From the NCBI RefSeq assembly GCF_014645815.1, contig NZ_BMML01000015.1:62001-126000 (forward strand): a DNA stretch of 64,000 nucleotides. The letters are read 5' to 3'. The position numbers and the translations under genes were made by a program. The notes beneath the pieces were generated by a model. The model was given only the letters and a program-made list of their open reading frames with translations. It ran no database searches and was not told the DNA's origin. This document shows positions 25,518 through 33,757 of this stretch, piece after piece. The stretch's first letter is position 1, and every line of letters begins with the position of its first letter. Source of the DNA: Streptomyces fuscichromogenes (GTDB taxonomy: Bacteria; Actinomycetota; Actinomycetes; Streptomycetales; Streptomycetaceae).

Positions 25518-26438
25518 TCAGCCGCGGAGGGTGACCTTGCTGGGGCCGTTGAACGGGGCAAGGGAGGTCACCCTTCGAGGCGTCCGCAGCCCACCGTTCT
25601 CCGCGAAGAACTGCCGCGTCGCGCTGTAGGACACCTCTCCGGTGGTCATTGCCGCGGCTAGGTCGTACAGCGTGCGGATGGTGTCCGTCATCTCCTCGTC
25701 GCTGGCGGCCCCGACCCCCCATACATCCCAGAGGAGCGTCTCGACCTTGTTGAGTGCCGCGAGGTCGAGTCGGACGTTCCCCGCCACGAACCACTCCCCG
25801 ACCAGAGGACTGTCCGGCAGCGGGAGCCCGTACGACTTCGGATCGGCCTCGCCCGCACGGATCTGCTGCCAGGCGTCACCGGCGACCTGGAAGCGGTCGC
25901 GTGGGACGTCCATCGGGTCGAAGCCCACCTTGTGAGTCTCCAGGACGACGGGGTCCGCCAGTTCGGGGTCGGCGAGCAGCCAGCCTCGCCCGGGGTCCCA
26001 GTACTCGGTGACCACGTGGTCGGCGTGGAAGCCGTCCGTACCGAAGTAGTCGGCGAAGCCGGACCGGATCCGGGCGGGTATGCCCACGTACCGCAGGAAC
26101 GAGCAGTGCAGCAGCGCGAAGTCCCGGCAGATTCCCACGAAGCGGTCGCCGACCTCGCGGCGCTGTGGCAGGGGAGCATCGTCGCGTGCGATGACGATGC
26201 GCAGGATGTCATCGATGTAGCGCGTCTCGGCGTCGTTGTGGAGGCGATCTTGCGGGATGACGTACGTGAAGAGGTCGCCTTCCGCGCGGTGAACCATCAA
26301 GTCCCTTGCGACTCGGGCAAGTTCGCGCGGATCGGCGGGCAGGGCGGCGTAGAGCGGAGTGCAGTCCCCAGGGTCGGAGAACGGGCTCTGGGCAGCGTAG
26401 AAGGCGGCGGCATCCGCGGGCAGGCTGGGCATGTGCAT
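25518..26438 (-). CDS. Transglutaminase-like domain protein
   Basis: Cytosolic protein of 306 residues (start 26438, MHMPSLPADAAAF; 26432 also possible). The transglutaminase-core triad is readable: Cys in FVGICRDFALLHCSFLR, His in GFHADHVVTEYW, and Asp in WLLADPE. Bacterial members are cysteine proteases or amide hydrolases of mostly unknown substrate. A direct repeat of AAAATGTCC lies at 26453-26474, just upstream. Confidence 0.85.
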   Translation of the reverse strand: MHMPSLPADAAAFYAAQSPFSDPGDCTPLYAALPADPRELARVARDLMVHRAEGDLFTYVIPQDRLHNDAETRYIDDILRIVIARDDAPLPQRREVGDRFVGICRDFALLHCSFLRYVGIPARIRSGFADYFGTDGFHADHVVTEYWDPGRGWLLADPELADPVVLETHKVGFDPMDVPRDRFQVAGDAWQQIRAGEADPKSYGLPLPDSPLVGEWFVAGNVRLDLAALNKVETLLWDVWGVGAASDEEMTDTIRTLYDLAAAMTTGEVSYSATRQFFAENGGLRTPRRVTSLAPFNGPSKVTLRG

Positions 26439-26580
26439 GCACGCCACCGTGTCAAAATGTCCCCGAAAATGTCCATGGCCGAACGCCTGCTGACACGCGA
26501 GGCGGTCCGCTTCTGCCACACATGCTCGTATGGGTCGCCCGACGCAACCCTCCGGTCAAGCACGGAGGCCAGATGCCAAG

Positions 26581-26660
26581 CTAAGGGGCACGGGGCTGTA
26601 CTCGATGTGCGGCTACCGCCGCGTGGGCGCGATCAGCCCCCACGCACCCCACGCACCCGC
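26581..26660. repeat. Interspersed intergenic repeat, family A copy 2
   Basis: Shares CCGCCGCGTGGGCGCGA (26616-26632), the flanking GCGGCT and the AGCCCCCAC tail with the copy after rsiG (13660-13740). It occupies most of the space between the transglutaminase-like gene and the HAD gene. Confidence 0.55.
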
Positions 26661-26706
26661 AGCCGCCGCACGACTCTTTCCGGCGCTCTCTGCGATCCTG
26701 TCCCCG

Positions 26707-27192
26707 ATGCTGCTCTTCCTGGACGTCGACGGAACCCTCATCCCCTTCGGCGCCCCCGCCGACCGCCCCTACCCGGTCTACGGGACCGCCCCCACCCCCT
26801 CGGCCTCCTCGGCCCCCCTGCTCACCCGCATCGACCCCGCCCTCGGCCCCCGTCTGGAAGCCCTCCGTTGTGACCTCGTCTGGGCCACCACCTGGATGGA
26901 CGACGCCAACGCCTGTGTCGCCCCCTGGCTGGGCCTGCCCCCGCTGCCGGTCGTGGAGTGGCCGGACGAGGACGAGCCGTCGGTCCTGCTGCACTGGAAG
27001 ACCCGGCCGCTGGTGGCCTGGGCGGGGCAGCGGCCGTTCGTCTGGATCGACGACGAACTCACCGAGGCCGACCGTGCCTGGGTCGCCGCCCACCACCCCG
27101 CGCCCGCCCTGCTGCACCGCGTCGACCACGAGTTCGGGCTGACGGAGGCGGACTTCGCGGCGCTGGAGGACTGGCTGGCGAGCCGACGCTGA
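26707..27192 (+). CDS. HAD-like hydrolase (HAD_18 type)
   Basis: Protein of 161 residues. It opens directly with HAD motif I (MLLFLDVDGTLIPFG). Other readable parts are LVWATTWMDDAN (motif II region) and FVWIDDELTEADRAW (acidic motif IV). The compact size fits the HAD_18 group, whose members occur in predicted RNA-repair and nucleotide-processing proteins. The ATG at 26707 was chosen because the motif starts there. Confidence 0.85.
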   Translation: MLLFLDVDGTLIPFGAPADRPYPVYGTAPTPSASSAPLLTRIDPALGPRLEALRCDLVWATTWMDDANACVAPWLGLPPLPVVEWPDEDEPSVLLHWKTRPLVAWAGQRPFVWIDDELTEADRAWVAAHHPAPALLHRVDHEFGLTEADFAALEDWLASRR

Positions 27193-27213
27193 CGCCTCAC
27201 CCCCGGCCCCGGC

Positions 27214-28123
27214 TCATTCCCGGTGCCGTGTGGAGGCGGCGGCGACGTGGTCCGCGACGGTGTCGGCGAAGACCCGGGCGAGCGGCGGGAGCGCGTCCCA
27301 GCGGCGCACCGCCCAGCCGACGGGGAGGGGAGGCAGGCCGGGGACGGGGACGAGCCTCAGGGGGCCGTCGCCGCCGGGTACCCGGTGGCCGGGCAGGGCG
27401 GGTACGACGGCGTGGCCGAGACCGAGTTCCGCCAGCAGAAGGGCGGTGTCCCAGTCCGCGACACCGGTGTCGGAGCTGCTCCGGACGCCCAGTTCGGCGA
27501 ACGCGGCGTCGAGACGGGCGCCCGAGGTGGAGTTCTGCGGCAGCCGGATGAGGCGGATGCCCGCGAGGTCGGCCACCTCGACGCGGGCCCGGCGCGCGAG
27601 CGGGTCGTCGGCGCGGACGGCCAGTACCCAGGGCAGGTCCACGACCGGGCGCTGCTCGATGCCGCGGACCGGGCCGCCGAGGGTGACCCAGGCGAGGTCG
27701 AGGTGGCCGGCGGCGAGGGCGTCGTAGCAGCTGCGGCTGGAGGTCTCCGTCTGGAACTCCAGGCTCACCTTCGGATGGCGCTGCCGGAAGGCGACGATGG
27801 CCTCGGACATGAAGTGCCGTACGGTCGTGCCGCCCGTGGTGACGCGTACCGAGCCGCTGTCTCCGTTGACGAGGTCCCCGAGGCGCCGCAGGGCCGAGTC
27901 CAGGCCGGTGATGCCGTCGGCGGCGGCGTCCCACAGGACCCGCCCGGTGGGTGGGTACGACGCCCCGCGACTGGCGCTCCAGGAGGCTCACGCCGGTCTC
28001 CCGTTCCAGCCGCTTCACGTGCTGGCTGACCGCGGACTGGGTGCAGGCCAGCTCGCGGGCGACGGCGCTGAGGCTGCCCGCCCGGCACACGGCCACGAAG
28101 ACGCGCAGGTCGTCCAGAGTCAT
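27214..28123 (-). pseudogene. LysR-family regulator interrupted by one frameshift
   Basis: The N-terminal DNA-binding domain (MTLDDLRVFVAVCRAGSLSA ... QSRGVVPTH) begins at 28123. The frame breaks near 27950-27958; the rest (GRVLWDAAADG, then MSEAIVAFRQRHPKVSLEFQ to RHRE) continues in another frame to 27214 with no stop. Joined, it would be about 303 residues, a full-length LysR protein. A single indel in a CACCGGGCGGG run explains it: a recent mutation or an assembly error. It is divergent from the gene at 28315. Confidence 0.85.
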
Positions 28124-28314
28124 GGACCCAAGCTACCGGGACCCAAGCCACAGCTTGGATCGGCCTAGAAATCCATAGGATTGACTGGGGTCGGCGTCCT
28201 CGCGATGATCGGCGCAGGGCCCTGGGCGGCAACCCGGCCGGCGCCTCCGCGGGATCCGGACCCGGGCGGAGGCACCGGCCGGGTGCCGACCCGAGCGACG
28301 GAAGGAACCGCCTC

Positions 28315-28905
28315 GTGTCCGCCTCCTCCTCCGCCTCCTCCTCCGCCTCCTCCGCAACCCCCACCGCCCGCACCCGGGCTGTCGCACTCCTGCGCACACT
28401 CGGTGCCGCCGAGATCGCCCACCCGGGCGGCACGCTCCTCGCGCACCTCCAGCGTGTCCACGACCAACTCGCCGCCTGGGACGCCCGCCCCGCCCTCCGG
28501 CTCGCGGGCCTGTGCCACGCGTTCTACGGCACCGACGGCTTCCCCACCACCCTGCTGCCCCTGGACCGCCGCGCCGAACTCGCGGCGCTGATCGGCACGG
28601 AGGCCGAGGCGATCGTGCACCTCTACGCCTCGTGCGACCGGAGGGCCACCTACCCGGCGCTCGCGGACCCCGAGGCGCCCTTCCACGACCGCTTCACCGG
28701 AAGTACCCGGGTTCCCGGACTCCCGCTGCGCCGGGACTTCGCCGAACTGTCCGCCGCCAACGAACTCGACCTCGCCCGCATCGACCCGTCCTTCCGCGAG
28801 CAGTGGGGATCCGCGCTCCTCGCCCTGTTCACCCGCCTGCGCCCCCTGCTGAGCCGGCCGGCCTGGCTCACCTGTCACACCGTCCTGGCCACGGCAGCAC
28901 GGTGA
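28315..28905 (+). CDS. DUF6817-like (HD-type) hypothetical protein
   Basis: Protein of 196 residues. The N-terminus is a Ser/Ala repeat (SASSSASSSASSA) encoded by TCC TCC GCC units. After it come LLRTLGAAEIAHPGGTLLAH and LRLAGLCHAFYGTDGF, matching a plant/bacterial DUF6817 family with HD-domain-like histidines. GTG start at 28315 after GGAAGGAA. It is divergent from the broken LysR gene, a likely former regulator. Function unknown. Confidence 0.7.
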   Translation: MSASSSASSSASSATPTARTRAVALLRTLGAAEIAHPGGTLLAHLQRVHDQLAAWDARPALRLAGLCHAFYGTDGFPTTLLPLDRRAELAALIGTEAEAIVHLYASCDRRATYPALADPEAPFHDRFTGSTRVPGLPLRRDFAELSAANELDLARIDPSFREQWGSALLALFTRLRPLLSRPAWLTCHTVLATAAR

Positions 28906-29476
28906 GCTCCGGCCATATGGCCTGCCAGCGTGCCGCCTTCGCTTCGTAGACCTCCCGAGGGGCGAGCACCGGGTTGGGCCGGAGCACGAGGTCGAACACG
29001 TCGGAGAGCCCGTGGGGCGCATAGACGCGCCATCCGCCGTCGGGGTTCAGCCGCACCCCCAGACAGCATGTCGTCGCGGCGAACGAGTCGATCGCGGCCT
29101 CGGTGGACCCGTGAGGCCGGCAGGGCACGCCGAACTTCTGCTCGTACCAGAGATGCACACGGGCCTCGTTGCGGATCTCCACCTCGGCCGGCAGACCGGC
29201 GAACACCTTCTGGCCCACCTTGATCACGGCGTCCTCCGCCTCCCAGGACAGGTCGGCGTCGTCGAAGTAGAAGATGTCGTAGTCCTTGATGCCGTGGGCC
29301 GGGGGCCTGTCGGTGACCACGTTCCACACGGTCTGGAACAGGCACCCCGCCGTCACGTACCAGTCGGGCAGCCCCAGTGTCGCCGTCCTGGTCAGCACGT
29401 CGGTCAGGACCTCGTTGCGGGAGAGCACGGACCGCAGGCCGTCGAGTTGCTCAACGAGCGGGAGTCGACCAAACAT
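28868..29476 (-). CDS. Nucleotidyltransferase-family protein
   Basis: Protein of 202 residues (start 29476, MFGRLPLVEQLDGL). The acidic pair motif in HGIKDYDIFYFDDADLSWE and the WYVTAGCLFQTVWN strand fit the COG3575-type nucleotidyltransferase-fold family. Substrate unknown. Its 3' end overlaps the opposite gene by 38 nt, convergently. Confidence 0.82.
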   Translation of the reverse strand: MFGRLPLVEQLDGLRSVLSRNEVLTDVLTRTATLGLPDWYVTAGCLFQTVWNVVTDRPPAHGIKDYDIFYFDDADLSWEAEDAVIKVGQKVFAGLPAEVEIRNEARVHLWYEQKFGVPCRPHGSTEAAIDSFAATTCCLGVRLNPDGGWRVYAPHGLSDVFDLVLRPNPVLAPREVYEAKAARWQAIWPELTVLPWPGRCDR

Positions 29477-29538
29477 CCGTACTCCGTACCACGGTCGGCC
29501 GCTCCCGCGAGGCGTCCCGGCGGAAGAGGCGGGAAAGG

Positions 29539-30039
29539 TCAGGACCGCGCGGTCCGGAACGCCAGATACCGGCTGAACGCTTCGTGGCTGTCGGGGGTGA
29601 AGCGCCATTCCCGCAGGGCCGACCGCAGCTCCGGCTCGGTCAGCCGGCCGTGCCAGGCGATCTCGTCGGGGTCGGGGACCACGGTGTCCGGCACGATGGC
29701 TTCGTGCACGCCGAGCCAGTGGGGGCTCAGTCCGCTGCGGTTGACGAACGTGAACAGAAGCCGCGGCAGCACATGGATGCCCAGCTCTTCGGCCAGCTCC
29801 CGCGCGGCGGCCTGCTCGTACGACTCGCCGACACCCACGGCGCCCCCGACGACGACCTCGTAGTGCCCGGGGAAGCGCGACAGCTGCTCCGACCGCCGGT
29901 GAACGAGGATCCGCCCCCGCTCATCACGACACACCGTCACGGCGACCCGGTGCAGCCACCCCTCCCGAACGGCCTGCCGCCGACCGACCACCCCCAGCAC
30001 ACGATCCCGATCGTCGACCCGCTCCACCGGTTCATCCAC
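29539..30039 (-). CDS. Nudix hydrolase
   Basis: Hydrolase of nucleoside-diphosphate-linked compounds, 166 residues from the GTG at 30039 (VDEPVERVDDRDRVLGVV, the common opening of this subgroup; a start at 30078 would add 13 residues). The Nudix box GX5EX7REUXEEXGU reads GGAVGVGESYEQAAARELAE, then ELGI, near 69-92. The subgroup resembles isopentenyl-diphosphate isomerase-like/YfcD Nudix proteins. It is the gene upstream of the nucleotidyltransferase, in the same direction. Confidence 0.88.
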   Translation of the reverse strand: MDEPVERVDDRDRVLGVVGRRQAVREGWLHRVAVTVCRDERGRILVHRRSEQLSRFPGHYEVVVGGAVGVGESYEQAAARELAEELGIHVLPRLLFTFVNRSGLSPHWLGVHEAIVPDTVVPDPDEIAWHGRLTEPELRSALREWRFTPDSHEAFSRYLAFRTARS

Positions 30040-30231
30040 GCCCCACACCCTGACAGACCCCACCGACAACACCGGCACCCGACCGACGACGGGTGCCGCG
30101 CGACCACGGCACCTGTCGTGTTCAGGCCCATCTGCGTCACTCCGTACGGCAAGTCGACCGATGCTCGTGTCCGTTGAGCAGACTTCAACGAATCTACATA
30201 GCTCGTACTCGATATATGGTTGAGTGATCCC

Positions 30232-30546
30232 ATGGTGAACATCCGGCTCACCAAGCCGACGGTGGCCGTTCTTGAGACTTTGCTCTCAGCGACGAGCGAC
30301 AAGCAGGCTTGGGGCCTCAGTATCTGCCGTGACGCCGACCTCGGCCCGGGCACTGTCTATCCGATCCTTGATCGTCTGACCGAGCATGGCTGGGTTACCA
30401 GCTGTGAGGAGACAGGCCCCCATCCGGGACGACCGGCGCGTCGCTTCTACGAACTCACCGGTGTCGGTCGCCAGCTGGCAACGCAGGCTCTTCAGGCTCG
30501 CCAAGCACGGCGTCTCAGGCTCGGGCTGGCTGGTGGTTTGGGGTGA
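30232..30546 (+). CDS. PadR-family transcriptional regulator
   Basis: Small winged-helix protein of 104 residues (ATG 30232; a TTG at 30220 is possible). The PadR signature is readable: LGPGTVYPILDRLTEHGWV followed by the wing RPARRFYELTGVGR. Its stop overlaps the start of the next gene (GTGA), a typical PadR/membrane-protein pair in which PadR represses the operon. The upstream region (30180-30225) is strongly AT-rich, unlike its surroundings. Confidence 0.9.
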   Translation: MVNIRLTKPTVAVLETLLSATSDKQAWGLSICRDADLGPGTVYPILDRLTEHGWVTSCEETGPHPGRPARRFYELTGVGRQLATQALQARQARRLRLGLAGGLG

Positions 30547-31229
30547 ACCAGCCAAACCATACTGGTGAGAACACAGAGATCGTACCGATCCGTATCATGT
30601 GCTTACCCCTCATCGCCGGCCTCATCTTTGTCGTATGTGCGGGAAAGGCCTTAATCGCATGGCAGAAGGGCTTGCCAGGGGCATCGTTTGTGGTGATCAC
30701 AATGATCTGCGCAATCATTTGGATGGGTCGAGTGATTCGCCACCTTCTGAGGTGGATGACAGCAACCGACCCGCGATGGCAGTCGCGTGAGACCACGCGA
30801 ACTGTCCAACGGCTTACGCGGCTCGCGGTACGGGTGGCTGGAGCCCGAAGAAGCCACCTCCTGAGCGAGTGGGGCGCAGTGCTGACGGGTGCTGCCGACG
30901 AGAACCGGACGGCGCAGCCTTCCCGTCATGTCATTCTTGCACTCGGATTCCTGCATGCGGCATTGCGTATGCGAGCGCACGACATCTTCTATTCTGCGTG
31001 GCACCCCATCGACTGGCTACTGGTATCGGCCATCAGGACAAATTCTTTTATTGCGACTGCTGTTGGAATCCAGGGGATTTACATCACTGTACACAGTGGC
31101 CTTTACGGTCTTGTTGTCGAGGTGTGGGAACCCTGCGGTCTCCTGGGGGCATCGCTTTTCGCACTGACGCGGTGGTTGCGTCGTATTCGAGGCATTGAAC
31201 TCGCTCGGTCGGGTCACGAAGCCGAGTAG
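30543..31229 (+). CDS. Membrane protein coupled to PadR
   Basis: Protein of 228 residues with two N-terminal transmembrane helices (about 19-37, 46-63), a soluble middle, and two further hydrophobic segments (about 160-200). Base composition is clearly less GC-rich than its neighbours (runs such as TTCTTTTATTGC), suggesting acquisition. No family recognised. It is translationally coupled to the PadR gene. Confidence 0.8.
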   Translation: MNQPNHTGENTEIVPIRIMCLPLIAGLIFVVCAGKALIAWQKGLPGASFVVITMICAIIWMGRVIRHLLRWMTATDPRWQSRETTRTVQRLTRLAVRVAGARRSHLLSEWGAVLTGAADENRTAQPSRHVILALGFLHAALRMRAHDIFYSAWHPIDWLLVSAIRTNSFIATAVGIQGIYITVHSGLYGLVVEVWEPCGLLGASLFALTRWLRRIRGIELARSGHEAE

Positions 31230-31350
31230 TAGCGCTCAAGGTATCGGGGAGACGCGGGGGGCTACAACAATTGGATTCCGGGATCTGGTCGAGGCCGGTT
31301 TAGTTGCCGTATGAGAACCTCCACGACGTACTTCCCGAAGGCCCCTCATC

Positions 31351-31488
31351 ATGTCCAGGTTCGGGTCGGCAGGGGACGAGCTATTCCGGACTCCAGTTGA
31401 GCGTCTCAAAGAGGCGTTGGGTCGTCAGGAAAGCCGGATCGCGTACGCCAACGATCATTTTTGCGCCGACAAGGCAACAGGGGCATGA
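31351..31488 (+). CDS. Small ORF coupled to a DUF488 remnant
   Basis: Forty-five codons from ATG 31351 (MSRFGSAGDELFRTPVERLK ...). It ends with ATGA overlapping the DUF488 start, a sign of an old operon. It may be the surviving end of a longer protein. No family recognised. Confidence 0.4.
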   Translation: MSRFGSAGDELFRTPVERLKEALGRQESRIAYANDHFCADKATGA

Positions 31489-31646
31489 AAATCTACACTA
31501 TCGGGTTCACGAAGAAATCCGCCGAGAAGTTCTTCGGTCTGTTGCGCACATCGAGCGCGACGGTGCTGGTCGACGTCCGACTCGACACCCACCGACCTGA
31601 CCTGGCGCCGACGCAGTCCATGGGGTGCCGCCGAGCTGCGCGGTGA
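31485..31646 (+). pseudogene. DUF488-family gene remnant
   Basis: Starts with the unmistakable DUF488 opening MKIYTIGFTKKSAEKFFGLL, continues to VDVRLDTHRP, then jumps to LAPTQ, a motif normally some 40 residues further on, and ends after 53 residues. The family is about 120-190 residues. The gene is therefore internally deleted and 3'-truncated, about 40 bp before the left end of the Tn7-like island; insertion there may have destroyed it. Confidence 0.75.
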
Positions 31647-31684
31647 CAGTTGTCCCGCTCAAGTGACAACCCTCGTGCTCATGT

Positions 31685-31706
31685 CCTGTCTCGGATATGC
31701 CCGGAC
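31685..31706 (+). repeat. Left terminal inverted repeat of island 1
   Basis: CCTGTCTC-GGATATGC-CCGGAC. It matches the inverted right end at 35530-35551 in both specified blocks. Confidence 0.6.
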
Positions 31707-31733
31707 GTTGTGCCGCGTTGGCCCTGCGGTGCT

Positions 31734-31780
31734 CGGACCTGAGTGAGACAGGATTCGGTGGTCTGCCTCACTCAAGTCCG
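31734..31780. repeat. Cassette-boundary palindrome 1
   Basis: Left arm CGGACCTGAGTGAGACAG (31734-31751) and right arm CTGCCTCACTCAAGTCCG (31763-31780) pair at 16 of 18 positions around an 11-nt loop. It lies 20 bp after the LD-carboxypeptidase stop (reading leftward), so it could also act as a terminator. Confidence 0.75.
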
Positions 31781-31800
31781 GGTAGGGGCCGCGCTCGGTC

Positions 31801-32757
31801 CTAGACGACCGCCGGCAGGACGGTCAGCGTTCCTGTGGCTGTGTCGATCGTCGCCCGGGTGCCGAGGGGGATTGTCGGGGGGTTGGTGCCGTGTCCGGCG
31901 GGGAGCCCGCCCAGGACCGGGACACCGAGCCCGGCGAGTCGGTCGTGCAGGATGTCGCGGATGCCCCAGCCACCTAGCGCTGGATCGCCGAGATCGCGCT
32001 CGAAGCCGAGGAACTGGCCGAGGGCGATGCCGCGCAGACCGTCGAGCGCCCGGGAGCGGATGAGCTGGGTCAGTGCGCGGTCGACCTCGCCCAGTCCGGT
32101 TCCTCTCTGGTGTTCGAGGAAGAGGATGGCTCCCTGGAGGCTGGGCAGGCCGGCTCCGGTCTCCGTGCGGATCGTGTCGAGGTTGCCGCCCATCAGGATG
32201 CCCGTCGCCGTGCCGTCCACGACGACGTCTGCAGAGGCTTCGGACGGGTCGCGGTGGAGGGTGACGGGGTCGGTGGTCATCAGTGCGCGGCGCAGGGACT
32301 CGGCGGAGGCGGGCCCGGTGTAGGTGTCGTCGCGTTTGGCGAAGGGGCCGTGGAGTGTGGCCAGGCGGCATCGTGACCACAGGGCGAGGTGGATGTGGGT
32401 GATGTCGCTGAAGCCGACGACCGGCTTCGGGTCGCGTCCGATGGCGTCGGTGTCGAGGTCGTCGACGATGCGGTAGGTGCCTTTGCCACCCTTGGCGGCG
32501 ATCACGGCGCGGACGCCCGGATCGCTGAACGCCTCGTTCAGGTCGGAGACGCGGTCCTCGTCGCGGCCGGCCATGTAGCCCCACTGGTCGAAGACGTGTT
32601 CGCCCAACTCGGCCTGAAGGCCCCAGGAGGTGAGCAGGTCAACGCCCCGGGCGACTTCTTCCCGACTCGGCGGGCAGGCAGGAGCGACGATCCGCACCCG
32701 ATCTCCGGGCCGCAAACGCGGCGCCCTCAACGACTGCGGATTCTGGTGGTCATCCAT
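31801..32757 (-). CDS. S66-family LD-carboxypeptidase (MccF-like)
   Basis: Serine peptidase of 318 residues. The S66 triad is readable: nucleophile S117 in VVGFSDIT, E215 in ILFLEHQRGTGLGE and H289 in GGLPAGHGTN. Family members trim the tetrapeptide of murein (LdcA) or, in the MccF branch, cleave microcin C-type nucleotide-peptide antibiotics and give immunity. The cargo setting makes a self-protection role plausible; this is inference. It is flanked on both sides by palindromes of the GTCTC family. Confidence 0.88.
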   Translation of the reverse strand: MDDHQNPQSLRAPRLRPGDRVRIVAPACPPSREEVARGVDLLTSWGLQAELGEHVFDQWGYMAGRDEDRVSDLNEAFSDPGVRAVIAAKGGKGTYRIVDDLDTDAIGRDPKPVVGFSDITHIHLALWSRCRLATLHGPFAKRDDTYTGPASAESLRRALMTTDPVTLHRDPSEASADVVVDGTATGILMGGNLDTIRTETGAGLPSLQGAILFLEHQRGTGLGEVDRALTQLIRSRALDGLRGIALGQFLGFERDLGDPALGGWGIRDILHDRLAGLGVPVLGGLPAGHGTNPPTIPLGTRATIDTATGTLTVLPAVV

Positions 32758-32803
32758 CCGACGATTCTGCGCGGAGACACCCCACCTGATGCCCGGAGAT
32801 GTG

Positions 32804-32834
32804 ACTGAGACGTCGGCTCGTGTCCCGTCTCAGT
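32804..32834. repeat. Cassette-boundary palindrome 2a
   Basis: ACTGAGACG (32804-32812) and CGTCTCAGT (32826-32834) form a perfect 9-bp stem with a 13-nt loop, 47 bp upstream of the LD-carboxypeptidase start. Confidence 0.65.
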
Positions 32835-32871
32835 GAAGGTGCACCACGTCGAGGCTGTGACCAGGGATGAG

Positions 32872-32918
32872 TCAGATTGAGTGAGACGCGGTGCGGCGCG
32901 GCGTCTCACTCAATCTGA
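32872..32918. repeat. Cassette-boundary palindrome 2b (perfect 18 bp)
   Basis: TCAGATTGAGTGAGACGC (32872-32889) and GCGTCTCACTCAATCTGA (32901-32918) pair perfectly over 18 bp around an 11-nt loop. The right arm contains the stop codon of the gene at 32910-33278, so the repeat defines that gene's end. Confidence 0.85.
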
Positions 32919-33278
32919 GGTCTGTGACTCCTGCGCTGCTTCGCGCTCGGCAGCGAACTCATCGAGGAGCTCGAACAGGACCTTGATCGCGTGCTGTTCG
33001 TCCTCAAGCGGAAGATTCCAGAAATCGTCCCAGCCGTTCGGGAGGGCTATGTGGAGGACCTGGCCGGGCCAGGCGTGGTTGCAGTCGCGTCCGCGGCGGG
33101 CGACGAGCCAGTCGTGCCAGCCGGTGAACCCGGGCCCACCGTGCCGGAGAGCGTGCTGGTCATAGCCGGTCAGGAACGCAGCCAGCATGTGGAAGGAGGT
33201 CTTGCCGACGAACATGCCGGGACGTCGGCCGACGTTGGCGAAGTACTCGCGTTCGGTCATCTCCGAGAGGGGCTTCAT
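32910..33278 (-). CDS. Hypothetical protein with RPGMxV / FELLDEF motifs
   Basis: Protein of 122 residues with no named domain. The motifs RPGMFVGKTS, a GY...GFTGWHDWL region and KVLFELLDEF recur in the protein at 55091-55525 (RPGMWVHSSS, GY, FELLDEF), so both belong to one family present in both mobile islands. Its start overlaps the stop of the upstream gene by 4 nt. The pair behaves as one cassette; an effector/partner relation is possible but unproven. Confidence 0.75.
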   Translation of the reverse strand: MKPLSEMTEREYFANVGRRPGMFVGKTSFHMLAAFLTGYDQHALRHGGPGFTGWHDWLVARRGRDCNHAWPGQVLHIALPNGWDDFWNLPLEDEQHAIKVLFELLDEFAAEREAAQESQTSD

Positions 33279-33544
33279 GCGTCCGTGCCCTCCTCGTCAC
33301 TGGTGCTGTCGTTCAGGTCTGGACGAAGCCTGCTGCGGGCCGCCTCCAGACGTTCGGCGTAGTCCGCCGCAAAGATCTCCGGCAGCGACTTGTCGAGCGT
33401 TCCGGCAATGCGGTGAAGGGGTGCCCAGACCGCCGTATCGCCGACGAGACGACTGAGGTCCGTCATCTGCACCTGCTCCAGCCAGTCCGACAGGACTAGC
33501 GCCTCATCCGAGGTGAGCTTGATGATGATCTCCGGATTCTCCAC
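33275..33544 (-). CDS. Small hypothetical protein coupled to the 122-residue gene
   Basis: Protein of 89 residues from GTG 33544 (VENPEIIIKLTSDEALVLSD). It is helical and acidic, with W-LEQVQ and WAPLHRIAGTLDKSLPEIFA segments, which I recall from other small Streptomyces proteins. It overlaps the following gene by 4 nt. An upstream start at 33592 is less likely because similarity begins at the GTG. Confidence 0.72.
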   Translation of the reverse strand: MENPEIIIKLTSDEALVLSDWLEQVQMTDLSRLVGDTAVWAPLHRIAGTLDKSLPEIFAADYAERLEAARSRLRPDLNDSTSDEEGTDA

Positions 33545-33631
33545 CCCTCGAACATAGTTCGTCGACCCTGCGCTGTCAGAGGTGCCTGGCACATTGCCGC
33601 CGTGGACACTTCGGTGCCGTGCGACATGACC

Positions 33632-33694
33632 CGTCTCGCTGAACGTGAGGCAGGACAGTGCTCTGACCTCGGGTGCCTCAGGTTGAGCGAGACG
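33632..33694. repeat. Cassette-boundary palindrome 3
   Basis: Arms at 33632-33652 (CGTCTCGCTGAACGTGAGG...) and 33674-33694 (TGCCTCAGGTTGAGCGAGAC...) pair at 19 of 21 positions around a 21-nt loop. It separates the small gene pair from the methyltransferase gene. Confidence 0.8.
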
Positions 33695-33757
33695 TCGGGT
33701 GTGCCCTGCTGTATCTGGGCGCCGGTGTCGGCCCTTGCCGCCTCCGGTGCCTCATCC

